Shown: positions 1 through 13,095, counted from the first letter of the stretch. The stretch is 64,000 nt of DNA from Paraconiothyrium sp. Pb-2020 (GCA_022419385.1 JAJUBI010000004.1:2275286-2339285), one strand, 5' to 3'. Notes: generated by a model not told the origin, from the letters alone. A program made the numbers and translations.

Positions 1-2
1 GG

Positions 3-3000
3 GATGTGAATATCGATGCTCTGCGCACACAGGTGCGAACGATATTCAGTGGCACTGAGGTGCTCCAGAACTCGGACATTATACCCACCATTCTACACTT
101 CTGGAAGGGTTTGTCCGGCCTGGACGCACCAGGGACGCGCTCGAAGCCACTGTCAGTGGCTGTCTTGCTAGCCATACTGGAGATCACTACCCTCTCTTCA
201 TACAACAAAGCTGGCGCACACATAACCGGGGTGCTCAGCATTATACCCCCCTTGTTGTTCGATGATCAATGTGCACCGGTGGAGGCAGGGCTACTGCGAG
301 AGCTCGCGGATCAATTGATCGAGTTTGGCATCAATAAGCTAGACGATGCGTACTATCTTTTCCGAAAGGCGGCTACATCAGAGCATGCTGCAGAATTCTT
401 GCATCAGGGCATGCGCATATCTCGCGGTGCGCCTTTCATCCAGTTCGACCTCTCATTACACGGCTTTAGCGCTATTGAGCTTCCGGACATGGGCCGCCCC
501 TTTCCACCCATCTCCCCCGGCGGTGGCTACACTTTCGCAACCTGGGTCAGAGTGGACAAATTCGATCCCAACTGCCACACCACAATTTTCGGCGCATACG
601 ATGATACGCAGACTTGTTTCCTCATGGCTTACTTAGAAAAAGATACCCGTTGTTTTATCTTGCAAACCTTCATGGGTCACTCAGCTGGCATAACTCCTAG
701 TGTTCGCTTCAAGAAGGCACCACTGTTCCAAGAAGGCCGCTGGTACCACATTGCGGTTGTTCATCGACGACCCAAGGCGTTGAGCTTAGGTGCCCATCAG
801 GCATATCTATTCATAGACGGTGAATTCACCGAGACCATGAAGGCCCACTACCCATCCCATCCACCTGTATTGGAAAGTAGCCAAGAAAGTTTCGCGTCTT
901 TATCTTCTAGTCGCGGTCAGCATCGCGTGCTTGCTTTCTTGGGCACACCGCGAAACCTGGCCCCTCGACTTGGGCGCAACGTATTGACGTCGAGATTGTC
1001 AATGGCTTCATTTCATCTCATTGCCGAGCCATTGTCAGACGAACTCATTGCTGTATATCACAAGCTTGGCCCGCGGTATTGCGGCAATTTTCAAGACAAG
1101 CTTGGTTCATTTCAGACTTACCGTACATCTGCAGAACTTCATGTGCTCAACGAGATCTTGCATCCTGGGAAAGAGGAGCGCTCCGAAATCGTGTCCGCAA
1201 TACGCTCTAGTGCGGGGCTTCTGGTACCTGAGTCTAAGATACTGCTCAGCTTTTCACCAAGCTCTGTAATGGACGACGATGATCGGAACGCCATTGACGA
1301 ATCGCAACTGATTCGGTCATTATCGAGAGACTCAGCAAAAGCACTTCATCGATACACAAGGCTGCATGGTACGCCCATCATCATCAACGCTGCGGTGCCA
1401 TCGGTGAATGACGCTTTGTCGCAAGTCCGCGGGTTTGGTAGAATATCTGGCGATGCTGTGGTCGTCGTGCCTCAAGCACTCGACGATGCCATATGGAGGA
1501 TAGGCGGCTGTTCAGCGGTTGGTCTGAAGCTGGTACAATCCGCTCAAAGTTTGGATTCGGTGCTGCGTGCAGTTCAAATCCTTCTCGAAGCTGTGGAAGG
1601 TAACTGGCGCAACTGTGAGGCCATGGAACAAAATAACGGCTTCGCTGTGCTCGCTGAAGTCCTCCGCCAGAAAGTTGGACATGCCCTGACCGGATATAGC
1701 ATGCGTCCTTCTTCGGCCATTGATGTGAGCGCTGACGACCGTGAAGCTTTCCTTCTCCGACTGCTCCGGGTCATCTTGAAATTCGTAGGGTATGATGCTC
1801 TACATCCTGAGGAATCACTCATCATAAATCCCTTGGCTTACCGTGTCCTTCTGGTTGATTTGGAGATATGGCGCCAGTCTATGTCCCTGGATACGCAAAC
1901 ACTTTATTACAAGCAATTTGTCGACTTTGCCAGAGGTAGCAAACACCACCACTATAACGCAAAGCGGTTTCAGCGCATCAGTGAGTTGTACCTCCTACTA
2001 TCGAGTCATATATATAGCTAATTCAAGTAGGAGTGGTCAAACGGTTGACCGATGCCCTCAAGGGAGAACCGTTCACTCCGGAAATCTTTCCACTTTTTCT
2101 GGATGCTTTCAAGGTGCTACTACAAGCGAATTTCAACGGCGAATCATCACGGTCATTGTCATTGTTCGTCACTTACGCTCTACATGATAGCCGCGCTTCC
2201 TACGTAAAGCGACCACTGCGGCCGAAAGCCAGCAGTATGCGTCTCCGGAAAGGGACACCACCTACACTAACACCTGGGAGTACGCCACGCTCTGCCAGCC
2301 CAGGCCAAGATCCTAGTTCGCCTGCTGGGTTACCTCTTGCAGAACTGGGTGTTGCAGTTCTAAGAATGCTCGCCGAACTTCTGTGTGACCCATCGAATTT
2401 GAACGAGATTGTACGATTTGCGAAGAATGTCACTGGCAAGGTAAGGTCTTTGGGGACCGTGATCATACGACCAGGCTAATGTAATTAGTGGTTATTGTAC
2501 CTTCTTGCAGAATCGGACCATCGTGTCGTCGTACTTGCTGCAAAGATTCTGGCACGTCTTCTTGTGGCTAACGGGCCTCACTACGTTAAAAAGTTTGGGG
2601 AGAAGACCGGTGGATTCACCATTCTGAAGAATAGGTTTAGGCAATGGTGGAACACACCTGGTATCTGGACAATTTGCTTCGCGCTCTTGTTCGGTGCAGA
2701 CGTCGCGAAAATTGATTTTGAACGCGACTTTGATGTCCACAATTTAGTAGAGATCTTCATCACGAAGTCGCAAAAGTCGAAAGTTGAAATAGTTTACCCG
2801 GCTGTATTTCCGGTAATCACTGCCATGTTGGATACTGGCTTGCGCGCTATTGTTCGAGATCCTGGGAAGACAGAAGATGGACCGCCTAAAAGCCAAACTG
2901 GCGAAGCTACAGTAATCAGAGGACGCCGACGCACCATGTCACTCAATGCGAAGCAACCAACCATAGGTAAGAGCACTCCTTGCGCCTTGATCCGCATCAC

Positions 3001-6000
3001 AGCTAACTAACGTGTGAAGATACGAAAGTACCACAGTCACAACGATTGAACGATTACGCTGGTGTTTTAAATTCAGCGATCCAGTTCTTGTCTGAGTTGC
3101 ACTCTCGGTCTGAGGCGTTCCGCGACTTCACTTGCTCTTCTACCTACGTTCAAGAGCTCTTGTTTGTGCTTTATCCGGTCATCGTCTCCTCTGATTGCGT
3201 GAGCGCTGAGACGGAGTTACTCTCGCGTGGGTCTGCGTTAACTTTTGAAGGCCAAGATGTTGTGATACAACCTCTATCTAAAGCCAACGGCTCTCAGGCG
3301 CCGGTTGTAAGGACCACCACAGTAAACTCATCGCCCTCGCCCTCGGCCCAGCGCGTTGTTCCACTTCGAAGAGCTTCCTCGTTCGTCCTTGTCTCCGCTG
3401 ATAAAGCAAAGAAGGATCAGCAAGCTACTAAGCTCGAAACGATTTTGTCTCCCAGACAAAATGGGCCCGTCGCTATGAGAATAGGAAGCTCGGTTGTAGA
3501 GGCAGTTCTTGAAGTCGTGCTCCTTGTATACCATGATCAACTCTTCAATCGCAAAGAGTTCCCTGGGCTCGCCTTATTTATGAGAACACCCCCTGGCTTC
3601 CAAGAACATCAAGCGTACTTCGAATCCTATGTCATGCGGCAAACCATCTCTTCCGTTACCAACGCTCTGCAGCTGAGCCAAAAACTACTCCACGAGCCAC
3701 GGGTGCTTAGCAACCTCGCGCGCCTAGTCACCCATCTGTCCGAGGCTGTCTTTGAAGGTTGGTTCCTCGGCGGTGCAGAACCCTTGCTCGACTTCATCGG
3801 CTTCCTCCTAGAATACTTGGAGCGACCTGACGTCGCTAAAATCAAAACGGTCCAGCTTTGTGTGAAGCCAATCAAGACGATTCGCGAGAAGTTTCTCAGA
3901 GTCATCCTACTTCGCCTGGCTGAGCCCGACAGCTCCGAGGACGACTCCGCCGCTTCCCGTCCCATATTAAAGGTTGTCTACTGGCAGCCAATCATCCTGT
4001 CATCTGAGAATTCGGAAGTATTCCATCTACGGCCTATGTGCTATCTATTGTACACAAAGCTGTCATCGCCTTATGAGGACGTTCGCTTAGCCGCGGTCAA
4101 TTTCTGGCGCCTCTTCTTTGTGCAAAAACCGACGGATGCGATGACAATTCTAAGCCAAACGATACCACCAGAGAAGCGAAGACTTTACGATGGTTTCCAA
4201 AAGCTCACAGAATCAGACAATGAGTCCTTCTTGACTTGGATCGAAGAGCACCAGACGGATCTAGATCGGTTCTTTTATGGAGCTATGACCAGAGCCTGGG
4301 AAGACTACGCAAATGACCAGAACAAGAAGACTGAAAATACCTCCCAAGAAAGGATCGCGAAGCGAAGGGACAAGCTAAAGCAGTGGCACCACGAAGAGCT
4401 TACTAGCGACCACGTTTGGAGCCAGCATGAAAGCACCTTGAACCATTGGCGGTCAAATATTCACGCCTCGGAGCGCACCAAACACCAGCGCGATTTGCAA
4501 GACCAACAAGAGAACGCCACCTTCCTGGCTACTGTCATGTCTAAGTTAGATAAACAACTAAGAGGGCCATGCGCGCTCTTTGAAGACAGTCCTGCTCCCA
4601 AGTGGCGATTAGACGAGACCGAGGGTCGTGACCGAAAACGCTTGCGCATCATCATCGACAGTACAGGGCGAGTACAGACTTACCAGCCTAAGCGAAAAGA
4701 TACAGATCCGAACTACAGGGGCAAGTTGAGACTGGACACCGCTGTTCCATCGGTCTCGGTTGGCGTTACGCCCATCGCAGGGACCAGCACCAGGCCTTCG
4801 ATATCGATGACTGCGCCGGATGGATCGAAAGAGGAGGCAGGCTCCGAAAGCGAAGACGATTTCGAGATGGTAGAGGCGCTACTTGAGGATGACGATGGGT
4901 TTGAAGACAAGAATCGCAAAGTAATGCGAAGTCTTAACCGTGGAGATCAAGTGCAGTATGTCTGCAACATATCCCGCGTGGTGGGTTTGGAAGCAATTGA
5001 AGGACTCTTGATAGTGGGAAAAGACTGCCTCTACCTTCTCGACGATTTCTTCCAACGAGCTGATGGTGAAATTGTTCGGGTCTGGCAAGCACCCACAGAT
5101 GAGAGAGATCCGTATGTCCAAGTAATAGCTGGTAAGGAAGCTGTAACTCGTCGACCGCCACCGAGGACCCACGACGAGACCACGCGACACTGGAAGTGGA
5201 GCGAAGTCATCAGTATCTCGAAGCGACGCTTCCTCCACCGAGACGTTGCAATCGAAGTCTTTTTCGATGATGGCCGCAGCTATCTGCTAACGGCAATGTC
5301 GAACGTAACCCGCAACGACATCCACTCGCGTCTTATGCAGCGCGCACCACATGTCGCTAAGCCGGACCTGCTTGTCAATCCTGAGCTCTCTTGGCGCCTC
5401 GACTCATTGCGGAATCCCGAGGAGGCACCGCAAACTCTGAGCTCACGCTGGGCATCCGCTTTCAGCTCTGTGTCGTTCCATCCGGTCACACGAAGATGGA
5501 TGAAAGGCGAACTTTCGAACTACCACTACCTGATGTTCGTCAACACGCTAGCTGGCAGGACCTTTAACGATCTTACGCAGTACCCCGTCTTCCCGTGGAT
5601 CATCTCGAATTACTCGGACGCTGAGCTCGACTTGACTAATCCAAAGAACTTTCGAGACTTGTCAAAACCTATTGGCATACAGAACCCTTTGCAAGAAGAT
5701 TTCGTCCGTCAAAAGTACGCCGCGATGCTGGAGATGGACGACACCGAGAACGCAGCCCACTACTTGACCCACTACTCCTCGGCGATGATGGTAGCTTCAT
5801 ATCTCATACGCCTTCAGCCATTCATGGCTGCGTTCTCACTCATCCAAGGTGGCCTGGACCATGCAGACCGCATGTTCTACTCGATTCAAAGTGCATGGGA
5901 CTCGGCAACAGGGTCCAACATGACGGATGTAAGGGAGTTGACACCGGAATTCTTCTTCCTCCCTGAGTTTCTCACTAATGTCAATGACTACGATTTCGGT

Positions 6001-7497
6001 TTGCGAGCTGGTGGACAAAGTATTGACAGTGTCGCACTGCCGCCATGGGCTAAGGGTGATCCTGCTATCTTTATTGAGAAGCAGCGTGAAGCGTTGGAGA
6101 GCCCGTATGTGAGCAAAAACCTTCACCACTGGATAGATCTCATCTTCGGGTACAAGCAACGCGGCGAAGCAGCAGTCGAAGCGGCCAATGTCTACGAGAG
6201 GACGACTTATCAAGGGGCCATCGATTTCGACTCAATAACGGACGACAAATTACGGGAATTGCATATTAGCCGACTGAACAACTTCGGACAGACTCCGGTG
6301 CAAGTTTTCCAGCGACCGCACCCTCAGAAGGAAGATCTTAACCCCAAGCTGCAGAAACTAGATACTGCTGCCGAGAGCCTCCACCGCGTACCTGGAACCC
6401 TCCTTGAGTCCAACGATCGTGTGTCATCGCTTGCTTACATAACCAAGCACGACAAGCTCCTATGTTCGGCGCCCTTCAGGCAAAACATTCCACCCCTGTA
6501 TGACCGTTACATGGAATGGGGTTTCACTGACGGCAGTGTGCGATTCTACGACTCAAACTCAAAGAAGCTGGTGGGCATTTTCGAACATCTTCATTCTGGC
6601 CAGCTCACAGCGTCATTCTTCGTTGATGGGAGAACATTGATCACAGCTGGGACCGATTGCACCATAGCGATCTGGAAGGTCCACAAAACAGAAAGAGGCA
6701 CAGTGGAACTCCAATGGACTACTACCCTGTTCGGTCACAAGCGCCCGGTCGTGACTCTTGCGGCGTCACGTGCGTTGTCCGCCTTCCTGTCTACCTCCTC
6801 GGACGGCCGCGTATTCTTGTGGGATCTCAACAGGTTTGAGTTTGTGCGTGAACTTGACCTTGGGACAGCACAAAAACGGAACTTAGCCTCAATTCAAGCT
6901 GCGAGGATCAACAACGTTACAGGGCACATAACGTTGGCTTGCGGGCCACGGCTCATCGTAACTACTCTCAATGGCGAAAGGTTGCTGGACCAAGATATCA
7001 GCGATGGCGAAGACGACTTCGAAGGTATCACCGCCCTCGCCCTTTACGAAGGCGTAGGCAACGAGTGGTGCGAGCGCGAACTGATCTTCACCGGGCACCG
7101 CAGAGGCGTCGTCAAGGTCCGTACCTAGTCCCCCCTAGAACTCCCATGCCTTACTAAAGTCCCCTACCAACATCAGATCTTCCACCTTATCCCGGCGCCC
7201 TCCTCCACAAACGCGCCATGGGCCCTCACCCTCATCAAACAGCTGAACCACGGCGATGCGTCCCGCGAGGACGGCGCAAACCATCAAGCACCGATTACGT
7301 GCATCCTCCCCATGCCACACAATGTGTATACCGGCGACGAGGAAGGCAGAGTGGTACGTTCTTCTTTCTTTGATCTCAAGGAGTGGTGTAGCCGAGAGCA
7401 GGGTCACCCGGGGCAGGTGGAGTGGAAGGCAGGGGAGAAGACGAGCGCGGAGTGGGGCGGGACGCAGGTCGAGGTCAAGCGTATGAAGATCTTCTGA
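3..7497 (+). CDS. BEACH/WD40 protein (neurobeachin/LvsA/Bph1 type), 5' partial
   Basis: This is a large scaffold protein of the BEACH family, which acts in membrane traffic and vacuole/lysosome or autophagy functions. Predicted exons are <3-1980, 2031-2440, 2489-2966, 3020-7116 and 7177-7497. The phases agree across all four introns of about 50-60 bp, giving 2427 codons; the gene starts left of the window. Domains in order (residues of the visible part): a concanavalin A-like fold around 140-350, armadillo-like middle, an acidic linker, a PH-like domain around 1600-1740, and the BEACH domain from about 1780 (MKGELSNYHYLMFVN, then AGRTFNDLTQYPVFPWI). WD40 repeats follow from about 2090 to 2380 (GTDCTIAIWKV, SSDGRVFLWDL). 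The last intron has a weak GTCCGT donor, chosen because it keeps frame. The gene is intact over 7 kb, which argues against systematic sequencing error here. Confidence 0.95.
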
Positions 7498-7964
7498 GCG
7501 TATCGACTACCGTCGGGCTTCCTGTTGTTGCGAGTTTAAAAGGATTGTTGGGTTGAGGGCGCTGTTGGTGAGCTTCATCACTTGCTTACCATCACCATAT
7601 TACTTTGTAAGACTGCGCTAACGGCTTGTGTAGTACGAATGGGATTGTGTGCATCGGGGGCGGTAGGACCAAAGACACCGTATATAGGCGGCACAGACAT
7701 ACAATGCCTTCGGGCTTTAGGTGCGATGAAAAGCTTTAGAGCGCATCACTGTGCATGCTGAGACGGTATGGTGTTATCGGCGCAATTCGAACTTGATTTT
7801 GGACTAAATGGAGTGCGTGCATTGCTCCAACATTCATATGATAGCAAAAGTACCTAGGTAAAATTTCAATGGAATTCGAGGTGATAATTCGCACCAAAAT
7901 ATTGCCCAGGTGCCCAGGTGGTTCTCTCCCCATGTGATGTGAAAGTTATTGATGTTGAAGTTTG
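7498..7964. other. Intergenic between convergent genes
   Basis: About 470 bp between the stop of the BEACH gene and the stop of the small minus-strand gene. It should hold both 3' untranslated regions. No ORF or repeat here that I can support. Confidence 0.5.
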
Positions 7965-8307
7965 TTACGAGCTCGGTTTCGCACTCTCGTCCTTCTTTGC
8001 TTCGCCGCTTGTCTCCTTGGTCTGTGTATTACTTTCCTCCTTGTCGCCAGATCCGCTACCGCTGCCGCGGTAGTGGCTGCCTTCTTTGCCGGGCTCGAAG
8101 ATGGTGTTACCTGTGCGTTTAGGCGGAGTTAGATCGCAAGAACGTAATTGGTAGGAAATTGTGCGGTTATGTATGTAGCTAGCACGTAGACTTGAAATTA
8201 CCCAGGTGAATCAGCTTTGGAGGGACAAGCGTACATGATGCACAGTGCGCATAGGATCCATCTTTCGTGAGATCGGCGCCAGCGCCGCATTCGGGACATT
8301 TGACCAT
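7965..8307 (-). CDS. Small zinc-ribbon-like protein, 83 aa
   Basis: Two exons, 8307-8202 and 8110-7965, join in phase 1 across a 91-bp GT-AG intron to give 83 residues. The N-terminus has two paired cysteines, CPEC near residue 4 and CASC near residue 22, spaced as in a zinc ribbon. The C-terminal half is Gly/Ser-rich and then charged (Lys/Glu), without hydrophobic segments. The gene converges on the BEACH gene. I do not recognise a named family. The paired CxxC motifs and the clean splice support a real gene. A nucleic-acid or protein-binding role is only a guess. Confidence 0.6.
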
Positions 8308-9021
8308 GTTGAGGATCAGCGGGGGCCCTGACGTGCACTTCCTGGGTTCGGTGTGAACCGTGATGGGTAGGTGAACGGTTGGATGATGCAGGGAGGGGCA
8401 GATTCTCGGTGCGTGTTGATTGATTGGTGGCGTCTACCAGTATCGATAACGACAGCAACGCGTTACCTCGACGCGAGGCATGCCGGAATAACATTGACTA
8501 CACCCTACGCCACGACTATTCATGCGAGGATGCGCGCTGATGCGCTGGAGGGAAAGGTGGAAGTGCGGGATGTGGGTAGAGAAATGGAGATGGAGATTGA
8601 GCTGTTGAGGGGAATCAAGTCGCGGATGAACCGCACACATCAGGTATGTGGGTACCGCTGGAATGCAAATTGCTCCTGTCAATTGATTGAAGTGGCCACA
8701 TAGGAGTCAAAGAGTGCCTCCAAAGGGTGGCTCAAGTGCGTCCTTGAATCTGAGTCGAGTCTTACCGGACCATCCTACAACATCATTGGGCGTCTGTCAC
8801 ATAGAGTGAGGCCGCAGATTTTGTGATTTCATTACAAACATAATGTTTTGTGCATCAATGATATGACGGTTCTGTCGAGGTCCCCTGGCATTCACAAGGT
8901 TACACGGCATTACCGATAACTACGCGCCGGCAGTGCAAGGGAAAAGAGATGTTTCTTATAATAATAACAGGTGCACACTTCCGCGCGGATAGAAGAACCT
9001 CCCACCTTGTTCTCACTCAAC
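8308..9021. other. Intergenic, about 700 bp
   Basis: Lies between divergently transcribed small genes and should contain both promoters. An open frame on plus at 8371-8703 has low-complexity composition and no recognisable features, so I do not call it. Confidence 0.4.
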
Positions 9022-9297
9022 ATGTCCATCTTCCACCAGAAACGCATCGGTACTGTTGGTGTTGTTATCGTTGCCATAAATCTTGGTGAGACAGGGATAT
9101 TGAGCCCCAAAATCACACCCGACGTGCAGGAGAGGAGGAAACAATACGCTCTCGCGAGGATGCGTGCGGATTCCGAACAGAAGAAGAAGAGGGAACAGGG
9201 AGAGTTGTCGCAAGAATACGCCTTTCATGCACCTCATGATGATGATAAGCACCTCATGATGATGATAAGAAGAGCACCGGATGGAGGTAGCTGCTAA
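9022..9297 (+). CDS. Small single-pass membrane protein candidate
   Basis: The frame begins at ATG 9022 and encodes about 91 residues. After a short basic start (HQKRIG) comes a hydrophobic stretch (VGVVIVAINLG), then a highly charged helix rich in Arg, Lys, Glu and Gln. This layout suits a small inner-membrane or ER protein with a helical tail. The 3' end is altered by a 20-bp tandem duplication (9231-9270) that shifts the frame: the first copy reads HAPHDDDK, the second reads HLMMMIR before the stop. Without the second copy the frame would end in KKSTGWR. No family is recognised. Confidence 0.45.
   Translation: MSIFHQKRIGTVGVVIVAINLGETGILSPKITPDVQERRKQYALARMRADSEQKKKREQGELSQEYAFHAPHDDDKHLMMMIRRAPDGGSC
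9231..9270 (+). repeat. 20-bp tandem duplication inside an ORF
   Basis: Two adjacent 20-base units, 9231-9250 and 9251-9270, differ only at the last base. Each contains ACCTCATGATGATGATAAG. Twenty is not a multiple of three, so the second unit is read in a different frame and changes the C-terminus of the small protein that covers it. Confidence 0.9.
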
Positions 9298-9907
9298 GAG
9301 ACTTAACCCCAGATTTCCATATGAACCGTGGGGGCTACCGCAGGTATGTAATTTGTCTCATGTAAGGTTCGACGCTAGAAGACTTCGCCTGAAAGCGAAA
9401 GAGCAGCATTCGAAATGCCGGCGACATCTAGGGCTACGAGGTCAAGGAGTTGATTGGCAATACAAGATCGCAGAACGTACATCCCAAGGCTATAAATGCA
9501 GATTTTCCACTCCTCGTTGGGTACAGCGACATGATGCGTCAATAGATGTATACTCACTCCATACGCCGCCATCCTAGTAGTTTCAAAGAGAGGGTTCCAA
9601 TGCTCAACGGTCAAAAGAAGAGACAAGCCAGTGCCCAAGATAGATTTGATATTTTCCCGGTGATCGCGCTACAGACGATGCACCAACATATGTCCCGAAA
9701 TGACCTTCGACATTGCAGGCTGTCTCAGCCAGGCCATAGCGTTGAAGAAAGCAAGAGCCTCGCACCTTCCCCATCTTCGGCATTCACCACGGACCCTTTC
9801 CGAGCACGCGCCTCGAGGTCACGACTTCCACACTCCGCGCGGACTCCGGTCTACTCTTGCCTCTTTACACCCCCTTATCCGTGCCCCTAAAATCGAGACT
9901 GGCCAAC
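9298..9907. other. Intergenic, about 600 bp
   Basis: Upstream region of the secreted-protein gene. The last 120 bases are pyrimidine-rich, as in many fungal 5' leaders. Short ORFs here show no recognisable features. Confidence 0.4.
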
Positions 9908-11171
9908 ATGTTCAGCCGCCTCGCACTCTTCCTGGCTACTCTTGCCTCGCTTGCCCTCGCCGCACCTTTCTCTGGTGACACCAACGACACCGACCCGTCT
10001 CTCGCACCCTGGACTAATCTCGGAATCACGCCGGATGATTCTGCGTCTTTCGCCGCGTCGGGTGTCAGTCCTGCAGAAGGCGCGAATATTATCGCGACCG
10101 AAGAAGCCCTCTTCAATGGTGGAGTAGCTTTCACCCAACTGCTGCCTTCAACTTACACAAAGTCAGGCACGCAATCCAATATGGTCCCTGGTGCATACTC
10201 CGCCGCAGCGGCAATGGGTATGGCTAACACGGCCGACACCGCTGACGGCGTCAACCTCACGCTGGTGGTCGTTGTCGGTTGGCGGCGGTGAGTAATTCCT
10301 GCGCCACGAGCGCGTATTTGCGGATCATGCTGATGGCGCTATCAAGCCAACACGTGGGCGTCACCTGGCGACGCGAAGGTTCTGGAACGGTGGACCTAGC
10401 CATGCGTTTTCGAGATGCCCTCTGGAAGCTGTGCCCCGAAGACAGACCTGCTGAACGGGCATGCAGCTCTCAAGACGAGGAACACATAACTGACATCTAC
10501 TACAATGTTGGAAAGAGCGCATATGTCGGCATCAAGATAGCCAGCTATGAAATGCCCACGAACACCAGGACGCTTCTCATTCGGGCCTTGTGGGGTGTCT
10601 TCAAGGAGGTCACGGAATGCGACACTAGCCGCTACCAACTTCGAGGATGGGGGAACCACCACGAAGCCTGCCGGGAGTTCGCCAATAGTGCAGACCAGAT
10701 TGAAGTCCGCCTCGAAAACACGCGTGGACCAGGTGAGAAGCCTGGGACATATGTGGATCCCCATTTAAGGGTCAGTATCCAATTCAATGGCAAGACCGAC
10801 GAGGGCCCATTTGATTGTGTAGGCACCCAGTCAGCCATATGGTAAGCGCTTTTTCTACATTTTACTTCTTCTGTATCTGATCACCCGGACGTACATTTGT
10901 TGACCAGAATCATAGGGACCAAGTTCGGTCACGCATGGAGCCCAGTATTCGAGACACATACAAGTTGCAGCCAGAGCAGCCAGTGGACTTTGATGTGTTG
11001 TGCGTTACTCAAATGGTCGATGGAGGTTGCGTGGACGGGGGGAAAGGTCACCAGGTCATTTGTAAGAATGATCAACGCTGGACTAATACACCTGGCACCA
11101 ATGGGGAGAATAAATCTTGCTATTGGCATGATAAGTGCAGCACTCCGAGCTATTGCCCCTTCACACCATAA
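9908..11171 (+). CDS. Secreted Cys-rich protein of unknown function, 376 aa
   Basis: Exons 9908-10287, 10347-10841 and 10916-11171 join in phase to give 376 residues. The N-terminus is a clear signal peptide (MFSRLALFLATLASLALA) followed by an Ala-rich mature start. The middle has a basic region and Cys residues at CPED, RACSS, TECDTS and HEACREF. The C-terminal exon adds several Cys (DVLCVTQ, GGCVDGG, VICKND, KSCYWHDKCSTPSYC). No catalytic motif is seen. The second intron ends at CATAG; an earlier CCAG would create a stop. The layout suits an extracellular disulfide-stabilised protein; an effector role is possible but not shown by sequence. Confidence 0.65.
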
Positions 11172-11759
11172 GGTTGCTAGCCTTCCTCTCGTCGTTCCGA
11201 ACGCACATTTACGAGATTAATTCCTTGCGCGGAAAGGTAGTGTCGTGACGGCCAATTGAACACAACTACTTAGTATATAGCACGAAGTTAGGGCATCTGG
11301 TATCAAACTACTTTGCCAATGTAGTGCACAATCAAGTAATAGAGTTCGTTCCAGTGATAACATTCATACCAGAGTCACAGGACGTTTAGAAGCGCTTTGA
11401 TCTCATCATCAAAGTCGTATGGCCACATGGACAACACGAAATACTGAACCCGCTCTTACGCCAACATGAGATACGGTCGTATGCTATTAGACTATAGCTT
11501 TGTATTCGTACTACAAAGCAAGTCACCCTCTCTCACTGCTTCAAGCGTAGCCATGAGTCGCACAGCGTGCCAACGGCACTCGATCCTCGTACCATTTATT
11601 ACCTCTGTGTCTACAGCAGGACCTTTTCCGGTGGTGACTCGATCCTGAACATCAGGAACCTCGACCACGACCTCCTCGCCCTGAATTACCTGAACGATCA
11701 AGTGGCAACGTTGGCTCCTGGTTCATCTTCTAACCATCCATCATCGACTACTCATATTT
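11172..11759. other. Intergenic between convergent genes
   Basis: About 590 bp between the secreted-protein gene and the BTB gene, both of which end here. No ORF or repeat that I can support. Confidence 0.4.
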
Positions 11760-12824
11760 CTAGACGTGGTATGACAAGCCAGGCGTCGTCTTCATACCCT
11801 CGTCGAGCTCTTTATATAATCCGTATATCATCTTGTCCTCGTATATATGCTTGGCGATGATATTGCGGAGTGTCGTGTCTTCGTCCGGCGTCGTGGTGAA
11901 TGCAACGGTGACAGCCTCGAAGAATTCTTTTCCGGGAGGAAGGAGCTTCAAGCTCTCTTCGAATTTGAAGGCCGACATTTGCTTGAGTCCTAGAAGGCCG
12001 TATTTGTCGGCGATGGCGTAAACGTTCGCGTGGATGATGGCGTCTCGGTGGTTAATGGGTGGCGCGTAGCTACCTGGGGTGTCCTTCATCCACTGAGCGT
12101 GCAAGTCAAATATCGAGCTCATCACACTTATGCTGTCCCGGTTGTCGCGTTTGCCGCTGCTGTCGAAGCTTATGTCCAAGTTGATGACCTTGAACTTAGA
12201 TTTCTGATGGTCGGTTGTGTCAGTATACATGTGGTCAAGAGCTGTCGCTGGAGACACTCACGTCCTTTAGGCTGGGGTGCTTCTCAACTAATGCGGTCAT
12301 GTGTTTATTTGATACCCTCCAAGCAGCCATGTCATAGAGCCTTTTCAATCTGCCAGATCTCCACACATCAGGGCCAAGGTTGTCGTCATACTTCTTCCAA
12401 TCTGCCCTAATCCACCATGGTCCAGGGTCACTATCTGACGGCAGCTGGTAATCCACCTCATACATGAACTGAATCATGCAGCCCACAACGTCGGGATCAT
12501 CGTTCGAGAGGTCGATCACGCCTTCTGTAGCTTCCTTCTAGAGCTCAGCGATCGCTTGGCCAAGCTTCGCCTGGGTACTTATCTTGCCGCCGAATCGGGT
12601 AGCCGCATCCAAAAAGTCCGACTGGGAACACACGATGGCTTTGTGCACGTCCCATGTCTTGTCGCCACAGGTGATTTTGAAGTCGGAGTGTTTGCCGGAT
12701 TCAAGCAGCCTTATCCCATGTTAGCTTCTAGTCGCAGCTATTGTAAGGTTTAGGATGCAGCGAGTGCAAGAACCTACGACTTCATCGACTGCATAAACTC
12801 ATCGTAACCCCGCTTTTGCGCCAT
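11760..12824 (-). pseudogene. BTB/POZ domain gene with lost splice donor
   Basis: BTB/POZ proteins are dimerisation modules and often ubiquitin-ligase adaptors. The predicted exons are 12824-12778, 12709-12583, 12537-12262 and 12203-11760. The fold is recognisable: LLESGKHSDFKITCGDKTW, VHKAIVCSQSDFLDAA, then VIDLSNDDPDVVGCMIQFMY. Between FGGK and KEATEG the frame reads through 45 bases that end in TAG (stop 12540-12538). Those bases have every sign of a phase-0 intron except the donor, which is ATAAGT where GTAAGT is expected; the acceptor CTCTAG is intact. With the donor broken, translation stops after about 70 residues. It could still be functional if AT-AG splicing is tolerated, or if this is a base-call error. 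Confidence 0.7.
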
Positions 12825-13095
12825 GGCGGTGGTGATAGTTGAAGCTGCGGACTTCGAAGCGAAGTAGCTTTGAGGTTGTTTGCTCGCTTAGGGCCAATGA
12901 CGAGGTCTGTGCTTAGCTAGTGAGAGTGAAGGTGAAGTGTCACAGCACGCAGGCGCATAGGAAAACACGGCAATAACTTTGAGCTCTGTGTGCATACTAG
13001 GCAAATCAGCGCTGGAATCTAGGTGCAATAGGTGAAATGACTCCAAACAACCTCAAAGAGAAAGACTGGCTCGCAAACGAGCTGGGTATCGTGCG

